64,000 nucleotides of DNA from assembly GCA_022495995.1 (NCBI GenBank), contig JAFEMH010005417.1, forward strand, positions 1 to 64,000, written 5' to 3'. Position numbers and translations under genes: made by a program. The number at the start of each line of letters is the position of its first letter. Position 1 is the first letter of the stretch. The stretch is from Adenophora triphylla var. japonica (taxonomy: Eukaryota; Streptophyta; Magnoliopsida; Asterales; Campanulaceae). The notes under the pieces were generated by a model. That model was not told the origin of the DNA. It worked only from the letters and a program-made list of their open reading frames with translations, and ran no database searches. This document shows, in pieces, positions 10,821 through 22,522 of this stretch.

Positions 10821-12236
10821 TGTAAGTACCCCAATCTGGATCACACCCTTTCAAACACACGGGAAACACCGCAGACTCATCAACACAGTCTCGACGACCC
10901 CTCTCACTCAAAACCCTCTCTAAACCCCCAACCAAACCAAGGGAGGAGGAGCCTTCCGGGATAAAAAGGGACAAAAGGACCTTTCGGGAATTTTCAGGAA
11001 ATTGGGAAAGCAATATTGGTCCGTACGGACCTCTTTGTTGTCATAATTACTTGAATCTTCTTAAAGTCCACAATATTCCCTCAAATCCCGGGGAAAATGA
11101 TTACCCTCATGCTTAGTTGGTCCGTACGGACCTCTTTGCATGCAAGATGGTCCGTACGGACCTTATTGCACAGGGAACATCATAATTGCAAATATTCCTC
11201 CATCATCACAGATTCCCTCAAATCGAGGAAAACCAAAATACTGGATTACCAGGGAGGTCCGTACGGACCTCTTTGCACCTAATCTGGCACTATAAATAGA
11301 GGGCTCCCCCTCCTCATTTTCACACACCTCCCACTTCTCTCTTCCTCCCTAGGCCTTCTGGCTTCCCCTCTAAGTCCTTCCGAGGCATTCCCGGCCCCTT
11401 TCGGATCCTTCCGAGGCCTTCCGAGCCCCCTCGTGGTGCTCCGAAGCCTCCCCGAGCGCTCCCGAGACGCTCCCGCGCTGCCCCGAGGCACTCTCGAGGT
11501 ACTCTGAGGCCCCTCGTGGTACTCCGAGGCCTTGCCTGGTCTTTCCACGGTGTCCCGGCTCTTTCCGAGTCAAACCGGCAATCCCAAACCACGCCGAAAC
11601 TCTGCCCGAGTGACTCCTGCCACCACAACGCACGCCGAACCTCTGCTCGAGTGATCCCGACGATCCCCACGCACGCCGAACCTCTGCCCGAACGCAGCCT
11701 ACAACCTCAACTCACGCCGAAACTCTGTCCGCAGACAACCGGCATCTCCCGAAGCAATCCCGATCCATACCGGAACGCTACTCCGACCTCAAACACTACT
11801 CCCCAGCGGAAGACAGACACGAACCAACATTGGTAAGGCTTCCTTCCATTACTATTTCAATACATTTCCATACATAGCATACAATGTAGACATCCGATAC
11901 AGCATGCATTTTTAAAAAAGCACACACACACACACACAACATTTAAAGGATATTAGGGGTATCCGAAATACTCGTTTTACGAGGCTACTCGGGTGAGCTC
12001 TAATATTCTAATATTCTCTTCCCGAGGAGTCATCTGACCTCCGAACTCAAAATCTCATCACACAAAAACAGTTTAAAATTATCTTTAAACTGATGCCCTT
12101 TTTCAATGTTTTGGGCTTAATAAAAACGGCGTGGCGACTCTACGAAATGCGAAAACAAAACGGCGAGACACCGCCGCCAACGCGAAAGATGCCAGATGCC
12201 GGGGCTGCGAAGCCTATTCGGATCCGGGCTATTTCA
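10821..12236 (+). repeat. 5' LTR of element B
   Basis: Begins TGTAAGTACC and ends GGCTATTTCA. U3 contains four copies of the palindrome GGTCCGTACGGACC (11018-11031, 11119-11132, 11149-11162, 11256-11269), then TATA at 11290-11299. A GC-rich degenerate-repeat region runs from about 11350 to 11760, followed by a GGTAAGGCTTCCTTCCA block near 11833, a CA dinucleotide run near 11922-11938 and the GGCGTGGCGACTC block near 12129. Confidence 0.92.
11256..11299 (+). promoter_or_regulatory. Core promoter of the B 5' LTR: palindrome plus TATA box
   Basis: The palindrome GGTCCGTACGGACC (11256-11269) is followed by CTCTTTGCA and then CTATAAATAG (11290-11299). The same order recurs in the LTRs of D and H. 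The TATA box fits an RNA polymerase II start about 30 bp further on. The palindrome could bind a dimeric regulator; that is inference. Confidence 0.65.
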
Positions 12237-12238
12237 GT

Positions 12239-12256
12239 TGGCGACTCCGCTGGGGA
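12239..12256 (+). other. Primer binding site of element B (tRNA-Arg type)
   Basis: TGGCGACTCCGCTGGGGA, two bases after the LTR. It complements the plant tRNA-Arg 3' end as I recall it with about one mismatch. Confidence 0.82.
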
Positions 12257-13400
12257 AATTTTGTTTTAAAAACTTTTAAACAAAACAAAAGATTTTTAAA
12301 ACGATGATGAGGGTCAAACTTTCATTTTACCCCTTCCTTTAACTGTTGTGTGTGTGTGCACGTGCTTCGTTTTTATTTTACAAAAAAAAAAATAAAAATA
12401 CAAAAAAAATGCATCAATATACATCTGTGCATACATTTAAAATTCTTCAAAAACTTCTGTTTTACTCAGAAAAAAGAATTTTAGAGACCGCACACTACGC
12501 GCACTGCTGCCTCGGTTACACCGCACTCTACTCACTCGCTGCTTTGCCTCGGTTACACCGCACGCCACGCGCCTTCTTGCCTCGGATACACGCACACTAC
12601 AACCCTCAACCCGGAGTGGTCTCGGTTGCGGTCCGTTTAGGTCTTCCTAGGCCTCTTGGACGCGCACGGGATCATTCCAAACATCCCATCCTAGCCAAGC
12701 GTCAACCCCACACGTTTGAGTCTTGAGTCACACTCTGTCCGGACTCGGTTGGTTTTTACCCGGTCCGTGTCATACAGCTGGATACATATGCCATGCCGGC
12801 CATTTTCTCGAGTCAAGGCTCGGAACTCAAGATCCCTTGCGCAAGCAAAGCGATGAAAGGTCATGCTAAAATCTTGACCTCGATCTTGATTTCGGCTACA
12901 CCTGCACGATGTTCCGTCCGAATATACATCCATGCTCACATGACACCATGTCATCACGCCTTTGATACGTCAGCCATGACAATATGACCAGCCAACGCCT
13001 AACGTCACAGATCCCTTGCGCAAGCAAGGTAAAGAAAGGTCATGCCTGAACTCTTGACCTCGATCTTGACTTAGTGGCCGGCTCGGTTCACTATTCACAT
13101 GGCTAACGCATCAAAACGAACATGACAAGCTCGGTCCTTAGGTTCGATTTTTCTTTTAGGCCGGTGGAAACCGCTTGCACTATAGGACCCTCGCACAGGG
13201 CCGCTGTCCACCCCGGATGTCGAAATACGGGTGCAAAACGAGGGGCTTATAGCCGCACGTATGGTCTCCATCGACCCGGGATCTAGCATAGTTGTGAAAA
13301 GAAGAGCAATCTTTTCCAACCTACCTAGGATTCTGAGAAAACACTGTTTTAAGTAAATTAAAACAACAAAAAAAAATCATAAAATAAAAGAAATGGAAAC
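12257..13400 (+). other. Leader of element B
   Basis: Noncoding. It starts AT-rich, then has three degenerate repeats around CGGTTACACCGCAC (about 12500-12600), and two copies of a segment with GAAAGGTCATGC and CTTGACCTCGATCTTGA (about 12850-12895 and 13030-13075). The block at about 13130-13320 (CTATAGGACCCTCGC, CCACCCCGG, CGAGGGGCTTATAG, AAGAGCAATCTTTTCCAACC) is shared with the D leader (complement of about 52195-52375). Confidence 0.6.
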
Positions 13401-13403
13401 CGC

Positions 13404-14650
13404 ATGCCACGTGAGCTTTCCCCCTTTTATCCCGTGAAGCCATTCCTGTGTCTAAACCTTGCCCGTCACCCCCTCCAGCTAATAGAGAGTGGTCGAGAGT
13501 ACCCGGGAACCCGTCTCCCAGTGTCAAAACAGCAAGGTCCTACCTCCTTCCCAGCTCTGTCACCGGGGACGGTCCGTCAATCCCCATGGCCAAGTCGGTG
13601 GATAACAACGATGAGAACGGGACCTTACCCCCAAGAAATTTCCCAACATTGGAAGAAGTTTGGCGAGGTCCTCATGGCTATTGAGAAACGTCAAGGTGAG
13701 CAACAAGCTGGATCGAAGGTGCCATGCACCACTTCGGAACATTAGCCACCCAATTACACAGGGCTTCCCAAGTCATGATCTGCTCCTACGGCCTCTAACG
13801 TCTCTCATTGTCTCCCGAGAAGTCAACCTGTTACCCTCATACGAGCCATGCGGTTATGACGTAAGGCCACAAGACCTTCCGAGAGGAAAGCCCGCCCATC
13901 CGGCCTCCCTGAGGTCCCGGTACCACCGCCGAACAACGAACACGTGGGTGGGACGTCTGCGATTGCGGTGCTTTTCTGGAAATGGAATTCCAGGATGCAA
14001 TGAACGAGGGCCGTCCTCGACGAAAGAAGAAGCTATCTTCTCAACAAAAACTGAAAAAGAGGTACGAATCCGGTGATCCCACAGTCGGAACCCTTGGAGA
14101 ACCCTCGGGAAAGTTTGACTACTATGTCATCTACTCCAAAGCAAGCCTAGCTCTGCACAAGGCCATGGCAATGTCTGCTCCATGATCAGTGGGACGAGCT
14201 TCGCACCGCCACCGAAGGCCCGAAGGTCCGGATAATCCAACCCCTGTCTTGGGAAGATCTCAAAGCCACTATTGATGCTTCGGTAAAGGCTATGACGGTG
14301 AACGAATTGAAATGCGCGGTCGGCCTTACGCTAATCGGGCTCCTCCCACTACGAAACGGGAGAGACAAGCAAAACCATAAGTCCAGAGGTGAATGTTCGA
14401 CACGTTCCGGTCAAATCCCTGAATCCTCCACGGACGTGACAAAAGGCCAAAGCCATACCCGAGCCACGACTGAAAAGGGGCCCTACGCCAAAGAAGCTGA
14501 AACCTTGGACCCAAAGGTGAAGATCCCTGTCTTGACACGGCTCAGCGCACTCAGGCTAACATCTCGCTCTGGTCCCTACTCACTTCATCTTACCCGCACA
14601 AGCTCAAGTTGGAAGAAAGCCTGGCCTGCACCATGGTTCCCATCACGGTG
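13404..14650 (+). pseudogene. Degraded gag/ORF region of element B
   Basis: This is the position of gag, but no continuous frame survives. Short open stretches in several frames include a Lys/Arg-rich piece (GRPRRKKKLSSQQKLKKRY, from 13982) and DQWDELRTATEGPKVRIIQ followed by a Ser/Thr-rich tail (14180-14650). I do not see the gag core that is readable in D (CPKTHLDTY, CAFHRTHGH), so the capsid part seems deleted or unrecognisable. The assignment rests mainly on position between leader and protease. Confidence 0.35.
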
Positions 14651-14714
14651 ACACACGATGAAGCGGTTCGAGATGATTGGCAACGTCAATTACGGCAATA
14701 TCATCACTTTCACG

Positions 14715-15345
14715 AGCTCGACTTTCCAAAATTTGGGGCGACCATAACGAGCCTCTCTACATAACAGTTCAAGCTCGGACGAGCGTCGTCTCCCACGGGT
14801 GTTGGTAGATGGGGGATCATCCATGAACGTCCTTCCGGCCAAGATGATGGATTTGCTAGGGATCAAGGCAAGCGATCTAAAGCCCTCGACTCGAGGCAAT
14901 CAAGGCGTACGACTCAACATCCCGCCCGAGTCTTGGGAATAGCCACCTTGAACCTTTTGTGGTTTGGAAAACAAATGGTCCCGACGGATTTCCAAGTCAT
15001 CGACATCCCGATCACATTCACTTTGCCATTTTGGGACGCCCTTAGCTACACCGGATCAATGGGGTGGCATCCACTCTCCATCGGTGCGTAAAGTTCGTCC
15101 AAGGAACGAGATCTTACCATCATCTACGGTGATAGCATAGTCAACGAAAGGACCGACACAAACGGCGTCCCGGTCTTAGAGATCAAACCCGACGATGATG
15201 GCATGATGCTAACGGGGTTCACCATCGAAAGCCCCAAAGGCCCAAGTATGCCACATAGACTGCCTTTGATTTGGGACAAGATCCCTCCCCGATGAAAATG
15301 ATGAAGCACATGAACTACATCCAGGGGCTCGGTTTGGGAAAACGC
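14715..15345 (+). pseudogene. Aspartic protease and G-patch-like linker of element B
   Basis: Upstream the frame reads HNEPLYITVQARTSVV, then LVDGGSSMNVLPAKMM (about 14800-14850). The DGGSS active-site loop is typical of Ogre/Tat proteases. A second conserved block (LGRP, INGVASTLHRCVKFVQG) is readable at about 15030-15100 across a frameshift and a stop replacing Trp. At about 15295-15345 MKHMNYIQGLGLGKRHRG resembles the glycine-rich G-patch-like motif found between protease and RT in this lineage. At least three frame changes make it inactive. Confidence 0.75.
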
Positions 15346-15699
15346 CATCGGGGCACCCAACGAGATCATCAATATCAAAGAACAATACTGCACGGCACAG
15401 GATACTCCCTACTCCCGAACACATTGCGGAGGACAAGCGAGCTGCACGAAAACGCTCCACGTATAACAAAAGAGGCTTGCACGCCATCTCCGATCTTCGT
15501 CCTTACGGCTTCGACATGACCAAGTACTTCACGAAGAAGGCCGGCAACTTGGAAGAAGATCCGTAAAGGGAACAGAGCCGATCGGCGCGCCAAACAAAGG
15601 CGGCCGACAACCATGGACAAGCTCCGGCGAGTAACCTAGCAAGATTCAGAGGCCTCAAGCCAAATCTCGTCCGAAGAGCATTTCTCGACACACCGCCTC

Positions 15700-17125
15700 T
15701 ACTGGGATCCACAACCACCACTATTCACAATGAATTTTGGTTCGAAAAAACTCCCTCTTTGGCGGAAGAATTCGAAAAACTCTCTGTCAACACTCCTGCC
15801 CTCAACAAGCGGGACGAGTCTGCATTCGAGCTAGCAATGCCCAAGACAAAAGCAAAAGACTCCGCAGACAATGCTTGGGACGAGCCACTGCTCCACCTGC
15901 TCTTCAAAGAAGAAATCGAGATGCCAGATCTAATCGATTTTGTTTCTGATAACTCTGTGATAGCAATGATCGGGAACGGTGACATAAAGCCTTTCAAGCC
16001 CCATCTCCTATCAAGCTCATTGCCACTCAATAACTGGGCCACCTTCTCCGGACCCACTTGCCCGGCCAAAAAGGACATGATCGAACAACTTGGTCGACCC
16101 CTCGAGTCCTAGAGTCTAGTCTCAAAACTCATCCCGAGTCCATTAGCTTTGAATTTGAGTCTCTCGAGTCATCGATGGCCTCACGCCGAAAGATTACGAA
16201 CTCATTGCCAATAATGTATTCCCGTATGCTCTTAATGAATGCTTCGATCTTTCCGAGTATCCTCTCATTGCATCTTTAACAACTGATAAATTAACTAACA
16301 CACAAACAGTTAATAACGATTCACTTGATAAAGAAGCAGACACATTAAACGAACAATACATTAAGCACATCTTTAAGCATGTTGTCAAACGAGAGAAAAA
16401 CCGGGCCCAAGTGCCGAGGAGGTTTTAACCAAAGTGAATTTAGGAAGCTATTTGAAGAGCCAAAAGAGACGCAAATCGGAAGTTTCTTCACCGGCACGCG
16501 AGCAAGACGCATTGACGCAGCTTTGCTCGAAGAGTTCGTGGACGTGTTCGCTTGGTCTTACCGAGACATGCCCGGATTAGATCCTAACATTGTAGAGCAC
16601 CGGATCCCCTTGAATCCCGAGGCTAAGCCCATCAAACAAAAGCGACGCCGAATCAAGCGAGAATGGTCTTTACAAGTCAAAGAGGAGATCGAAAAAATGC
16701 TCCGCGTCGGCTTCATCGGGGTGATCGAGTACCCCACATGGCTCTCCAATATCGTCACGGTCACCAAGGCCAATGGAAAAGTACGCATTGCGTGGACTTC
16801 CGAGATCTCAACAAAGCAAGTCCCAAGGACGATTTTCCACTACCCAACATCGACATGTTGGTAGACACTACAAACCCAATTTCGAAGTCAAGTCCTTCGT
16901 GGACGGTTTTGCCGGCTACAATCAAATCAAGATGGCCGAAGAAGACCAAGAAAAAACGGCTTTCACAACCTCCTGGGGAACCTGCGCTACACGGTAATGC
17001 CGTTCGGACTAAAGAACGGCTGGGGCTACCTACCAACGGGCGGCAACCGCCCTCTTCCACGATATGATCCACAAAGAGATCGAAGTGTACGTCGATGACA
17101 TGATCGTTCACTCAAAGGGATCAGA
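15700..17125 (+). pseudogene. Reverse transcriptase region of element B
   Basis: A poorly conserved linker (about 15700-16380; acidic, with LPLNNWATFSG) precedes RT. The open stretch from 16379 reads EEFVDVFAWSYRDMPGLDP, IVEHRIPLNPEAKPIKQ and EEIEKMLRVGFIGVIEYP. Frameshifts then carry the reading to DLNKASPKDDFPLPNIDMLV, VDGFAGYNQIKMAEEDQEKT, VMPFGLKN and finally VYVDDMIVHSKG at about 17086-17121, the catalytic YVDD. I count at least four frame changes between 16790 and 17050. The lineage signature (VFAWSYxDMPG) is clear. Confidence 0.85.
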
Positions 17126-18350
17126 TGGACAACACCTCACGGACACTGAGAAAATTCTTCAATCGCCTCCGAAAACACTCAATGAGGCTTAACCTGCCAA
17201 ATGCACATTTGGGGTTAGCCGAGGCAAGGTTTGGGGATACATGGTCACCGAGAGAGGCATCGAGGTGGATCCTCAAAAGATCAAAGCTATCATCGAAATG
17301 AGACCACCGCAAACTCGGACGAGAGGTGAAAAGCTTCATGGGCCGCCTGCAATATATCGGCCGCCGTCAACCAATTGACCTCTATGTGCGAGCCAATCTT
17401 CAAAGCGATGAAGAAGAACGCCGACATTGAATGGAACTCGGAATGCCAAGATGCCTTTGAAAAAATAAAAGCATACCTTGTGAGTCCTCCGATTCTCTGT
17501 CCTCCCCACGAGGAAAAGCCCTTTGTTGCTATACCTAAGCGTGACCGACACCGCGGTTGGAGCCATGCTCTGTCAAGAAAAGAAGGAGTCACGGGTCGAA
17601 AACGCCATCTACTTCGTCGGTCGAAAGTTTCAAGGCGGCGAACTCAATTACTCGGCCCTCGAGAAAACTGCGCGGCTCTGGTATGGGTTGTCGGAAACTA
17701 CGGCACTACATGCGGTCGCACACGGTACACTTGGTTTCCAAAATGGACCCAGTCAAGTACCTCTTCGACAAACCATCTCTGTCAATGAGGCTCGCCAAAT
17801 GGTCTTTCTTCCTAGGGGAATTTGACATCAAGTACGTAAACCAAAAAGTCAATCAAAGGACGGGCCATGGTGAACAAGTGGTGATTTCCCAACCGACGAG
17901 GCTCGAGGCCCCGAACCACAATTTCCGGACGAGGGAATCTTCGCAATCGAAGGCGAAAATCGATGGCAAGCTGTTCTTCGACGGAGCGACCAACAAAAAG
18001 GAAACGGCATCGGTATGCTCTTGGTAGATCCCGAGGACGAGCACACCCCAATTTATAAAGCTCAATTTCGAGGTAACCAACAATGCCGCCGAATATGAAG
18101 CTGCTTTCTGCTGGACTACAAGCCGCACTCGAGAGGAATGTCCGGAAACTCGAAGTTTATGGGGACTCAGCCTTGATCATCAACCAAGTCTCCAACAAGT
18201 GGAAAACCATAGACCCAGGCTTGCAAAAATACCATGCCTGCATGGAGGACCTCATCACACAATTCGAAGAGGTCACCTTCCATTACTTGCCAAGAGACCG
18301 AAACAGGTTTGCAGATGCCTTAGCCACCTTGGCTTCCCTTGTGGAAATCC
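17126..18350 (+). pseudogene. Tandem RNase H domains of element B
   Basis: First RNase H: MCEPIFKAMKKNADIEWN, DAFEKIKAYLVSPPIL, then VTDTAVGAMLCQE and IYFVGRKFQGGELNYSALEK in a shifted frame (about 17375-17700). FDIKYVNQKVNQRTGHG follows near 17820. Second RNase H: KLFFDGATNKK (first Asp, about 17970), AALERNVRKLEVYGDSALII (third acidic residue) and PRDRNRFADALATLASLVEI (last Asp, about 18290-18340). The segment from 18083 is open for 265 codons and runs on into integrase, the best preserved part of this pol. Confidence 0.82.
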
Positions 18351-19721
18351 CTGAAGGAAAAGCAATCAAACCCTTCAAAGTCGGGCGAAAGGAAATTCCG
18401 GCCTACTGTTGTGAGATCGAATCAGAACCTAAGCCCGTCAATGAGCCATGGTATAACCAGATCTTCCAATACCTCAAGAACGGGGAAGCCTCCTTCATGA
18501 ACAAGGGAGACCCACACACTGAAGGGGTCAAAACCAAGAGCATCATGGCCCTAAAACGCCTTGCCTCTCACTTCGTCATCCTCGGGGACATGCTATACAA
18601 GAAACGCTACCATGGGCCACTCCTACGCTGCATCAGCCAAGAAGAAGCAAACAAGTTCATGAACGAAGTCCACAATGCGTCTTGCGGTCCCCACATGAAC
18701 GCCCGAGCCACGATGCAAATCATTCTCGGGATGGGCTACTCTTTGGATCTCCATGGAGCGGATTGCATCCACTTTGTCGAAGGCTGCGACAAGTGCCAAC
18801 GGTTCTCCAACCTCAATCATCTGCCGCCCCACGATCTCTTGCATGACTACACCTTGGCCCTTTGCCACTTAGGGAATTGACGTCATCGGGAAAATCGCTC
18901 CGCCGGGCGGCAACGGTCACGAGTTCATCTTAGTAGCCATCGACTACTTCACCCAAATGGGTCGAAGCCAAGTCCTACAAGGTACTCACCTCCAAGAAGG
19001 TCGCGCATTTCCTCAAGGAAAACATCATCTGCGCGATACGGCATTCCAAATGAGGTCATATCGAGACAATGGTTCACACTTCGAAGGGGAATTCGACGGA
19101 CCGGCTGAATTCAAGATCACACGCCACAAATCTTCTCCCTACCGGCCACAAACAAACGGCGCCGTGGAAGCGGCCAAACAAAACCCTCGAACGGATCATC
19201 CGAAAAATGACCACCCGAGGACGAGATTGGCCCGAGAAGCTACACCTTGCACTTTGGGGCTACCGCACATCGATCGGAAACGACCACGGGAGAAACCCCA
19301 TTTGCCACGACATACGGGATGGAAGCGAGTCCTTCCCATCAAGCTAGAAATTCCCTCACTCCAGTCTTTGCTGGAAAATGACATCAACGAAGTCGAATGG
19401 CTCCGAAGCCGACATGACGAATTGGCTCACGCTGGCGAGCGACGACTAAAGGCCATGGAACACGTCCGAGCCTATCAAAGCGGGATGGCTAGAGCTTTCG
19501 ACAAGAAAGTCAAATCCCGAGACATCGGGGAAGGCGACCTTGTACTCAAAGAAAAGCCTCCCACTCGAACCAACCCAGCTGGGAAAATGGGAACCCACAT
19601 GGATCGGCCCTTTCGTGGTTCAAAAGATCTTCTCCGGAGGCGCCATGAAGGCGCGGACCTAGACGGCAATCCCTTCATGAATCCAGTCAACGGAAGCAAA
19701 CTCCGCGGATACTTCGCCTAA
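18351..19721 (+). pseudogene. Integrase and pol C-terminus of element B
   Basis: In the open frame 18083-18880, MLYKKRYHGPLLRCISQEEA leads into an HHCC zinc finger (EVHNASCGPHMNAR ... CDKCQRF). The core continues in other frames: GIDVIGKIAPPGGNGHEF (first Asp), DNGSHFEGEFD (second Asp), SPYRPQTNGAVEAA (Glu) and RDWPEKLHLALWGYRTSIG. The C-terminus ends at a stop at 19719-19721 after SKLRGYFA. At least three frameshifts separate these motifs. Confidence 0.85.
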
Positions 19722-20459
19722 AGAAGAACAAGCTGTGCATCTCTTGGCACTCCATGTAGTGTCGAACTACGCGGACACTGAGCCCTCTAGTCCGGGAACG
19801 TAGGCAACCTTAATTGGTCCGGTCTAAAAATACACAAAAAAGTCAAAAGTTTGAATGTCAATCAAGACCTCCATCAAGCTACGCACTTTTCAAGAAACAC
19901 GCCCCAGCAGTCACCTTGACCAAGTCAAACGACGGCGGCAACATCAAAGGACATCCGAGGGTCACTCAGCATCAAAGCAGTGACTCATGTACGCTTCCAA
20001 GCCGGGGCTTGTCTTCACCCTCACGCGCTTCAAAAAAAAAAAAAGAGCTCGAGCAAGGGCTCACAAAAAAAAAAAACAAAACAATAAATAAAAGAAGCTC
20101 AAGCAGAAGCTGCGGAAAAGAGGTCAAGAGCCCGACGCCAACAAGAGGCAAGGAAGCTACGAAAAAGACCGTCAAAACGACTTGTCAAGGGAGCATTCAA
20201 CCTCTCAGCCAAGCACAAAGCCTCAGCAAAGGGGATTGCCGTCATGGCCCAGGCTTCGGTCCGCAAATGCAATGAAAAGTCCCAAGATGGACGCCGACAA
20301 AGTGCACAAAAGAAACAAAGGCAAACAAGAGATCTTGCGTCTCGACAAAGCTTTAAAAGTAAATCACAAATCACTAACGGTTACAACATTTCTTGATGAG
20401 TTCAAGCACGGTCTACTCTCAAGTTCACAACATGCTAAAAGACTGACTTAATACATTTA
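19722..20459 (+). other. Noncoding spacer between pol and the antisense genes of element B
   Basis: Contains two A-rich runs near 20032-20044 and 20067-20090. I see no conserved protein or RNA signature. Confidence 0.45.
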
Positions 20460-22017
20460 ACAAATAATGTGTTTGCAATGCAATGAATGGATACCTAGGA
20501 GGTCATTCCGCGCCATACTGCGCTTGTCCCCTCGCCATTCTTTCCTTTCTTCCCTCGTCCCGGCGAGTCTTCTTTCGCTCCACGTGAACCAACTCTGCGT
20601 CTCTCGGTCAGAGATCGGGGTCCTCCCCGTAGAGTCAAACAATCCGGTAGCTCTCGGGGCTTCATTCGCCGTGCTTCGGCTCGGATCTCACTCCTGCCGA
20701 GTGCTGCAAAGAGGACCTCTCCCCTGTCGGTCGGTCAACTCTAGTCTCGTAGTCAAACAAAGTGTCTCCCGTCACATCCAAAGGGTCGAGACCAGGCTTC
20801 GGCACTCCTAAGGCAATAGCTACTACGGCAACCGGGCCCCAGAATCGCTACACGCCTGCTCTCCCAAGACCACTTGGGACTGCCCAACACGCTGCTCATA
20901 CCGGGCCAGTGCGAGTCGTCAATACGACGCTCCCAGACGTCTAAGGAGTACCACGGGAGGGAAAGCGGAATACTTCCATACCCTCGGAAAATACAAGAAG
21001 GCACCTGAGGCGCCATACAAAGAGGAACTACCTCCGCGGTAGCAAGGTCATCCCGGCCCAACAAAGGCTCCTGCTTCATCCCCAAGCTGCCCAGGAAACA
21101 AGCGACGGAATATAGAAGGAGGACCAAGACAAACCTGGAACTCGACAACGTAGGACCCTTCTGCAGATCCTCCTAGTCTCAATCCTCCGGTGCGGAACCC
21201 ACCGGCGGATCGATGCGTACCAAGTGTGCCATCCATCTCTCCCGGGCGGAGTGATCCATATCCAACACAAGAGGTCGGCGAGCAAATGACCACGGGCTAA
21301 ACGACGTCGGAGCCTCGGGCATGGCACGAAGTCTCTCTCGCGGCCACACGGTGAGCAAAGCGGGGCTTCCCCCTCTCATGAACCGATCCCCGGTCGCCGG
21401 ACGATCGATACCATGAAGAGTCTCCCCCGGCACCAACGGGACAATATCCTCTCCCGGCTGCGGTGCCCTACCACATCTAGCAAAGCCCCATCACAAATGC
21501 CAAGGGGCGACCATGAAAAGCGTCGCCATCACGCCAAGGCAAATGCATCCCAAGAGACGTCACTCTCATCATCAACCATGAACCGCTCCGGCGGCTCGGA
21601 AATGTCGATATGACCCGAATCAAGGATCATGCCTGCACTTCTTCAACGAAGTACGAAGAAAGCACTGCCAAGCTTCACGCTCACAGCGGACACCACCAAT
21701 CAAAGGAAGCGAGATGGCCTCCACCTCCGGTCCTCCAATCAAAGCCCGAAAATCCTCAAAAGTGGGCACCATTTCATTGTAGGAGAAACGGTACACATGC
21801 CTCCTAACATCCCGAACTTCGCGGCGGCCCGCAACAAATCCCAATCGGGAACCAACTCCTTAAAAGACCAAATCGAGCAAAGACGAAACCTTACCTCGAA
21901 AGCCCGTCTCTGATGCCTCATACCGCGCCGCATCCACGTTTTCAGTTGCTCGAAGTGTGCTTGCCTCTCTGCGAAAGCCTCGGCAAAATTCTAGGGACGT
22001 CACGAAGAATCCATGGC
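20460..22017 (-). pseudogene. Antisense gene 2 of element B (plant-mobile-domain/DUF7745-like)
   Basis: Read leftwards from an ATG at 22017. Recognisable pieces are FKELVPDWDLLRAAAKFG, YNEMVPTFEDFRALIGGPEV (frame changed), GETLHGIDRPATGDRFMRGG, SPALLTVWPRERLRAM, RPLVLDMDHSARERWMAHLV and, further on, ILGPGCRSSYCLRSAEAW. The pattern of a VPTFEDFRAL box, an SPALLxxWxRERL box and an RWMAHL box recalls the plant mobile domain/DUF7745 proteins carried by plant transposons. That assignment is from memory and tentative. A better preserved homologue lies in element C (31168-32100). Frameshifts near 21900, 21600 and 21180 and stops show it is broken here. Confidence 0.6.
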
Positions 22018-22059
22018 AAAAATGGAGGTTCCTAGAGAAAATGGAGAAGAAAGCTCGAA

Positions 22060-22180
22060 AATGGCTGCAAATGGGGAAATGAGGAAGAACCGAGACCTTT
22101 GGAAAGCATTTATCTCCTTCCCAAAAGCAAGGTTGGTCCGTACGGACCTCTTTGCATGCTAAGTATGTCCGTGCGGACCT
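22060..22180 (-). promoter_or_regulatory. Putative promoter of antisense gene 2 (palindrome and TATA-like site)
   Basis: A perfect GGTCCGTACGGACC (22135-22148) and a near copy (about 22165-22179) lie 120-160 bp upstream of the ATG at 22017. Between them, on the minus strand, is GGAGATAAATGC (about 22107-22118). The same palindrome lies upstream of the TATA box in U3 of the LTRs. The CTCTTTGCA flank points away from this gene, unlike in the LTRs, so a promoter role is inference. Confidence 0.4.
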
Positions 22181-22522
22181 CCTTGCAAAAAGAACCCATT
22201 TTCCCCGACAAGCAACGGTACAACAACCACTTGTCCTCGGCGGGACCTTGCTCCAAACTGCCCAAACACTGGCCAAAGCCATTCCCGGTGAACATACACT
22301 ACCCACAAACGCACTCTCAGCTCACGTGGCATGCACAAAATAAAAAATAATAATAGCAACCATTTCTAGGACAAATCCCGGGAATCACAAAAATGACATT
22401 ACATCTTAAAATAAAATGCTGTTTGCCGTGCAAATATGAGTGTTTTATTACAGGTACCCATAAATGTCTGTTGCTAAACAAAAAAAAAGAGAAGATATGG
22501 AAAGAGGGAAAGCAAATGGATA
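22181..22522. other. Spacer between the two antisense genes of element B
   Basis: About 340 bp, AT-rich in its right half. No coding or structural signal seen. Confidence 0.4.

Noticed and set aside
12239..12256. tRNA gene fragment at the PBS sites (also 36727-36744, 53433-53450 and 57741-57753)
   Set aside because: Only 13-18 bases complementary to tRNA 3' ends directly beside LTRs; these are primer binding sites, not tRNA genes.
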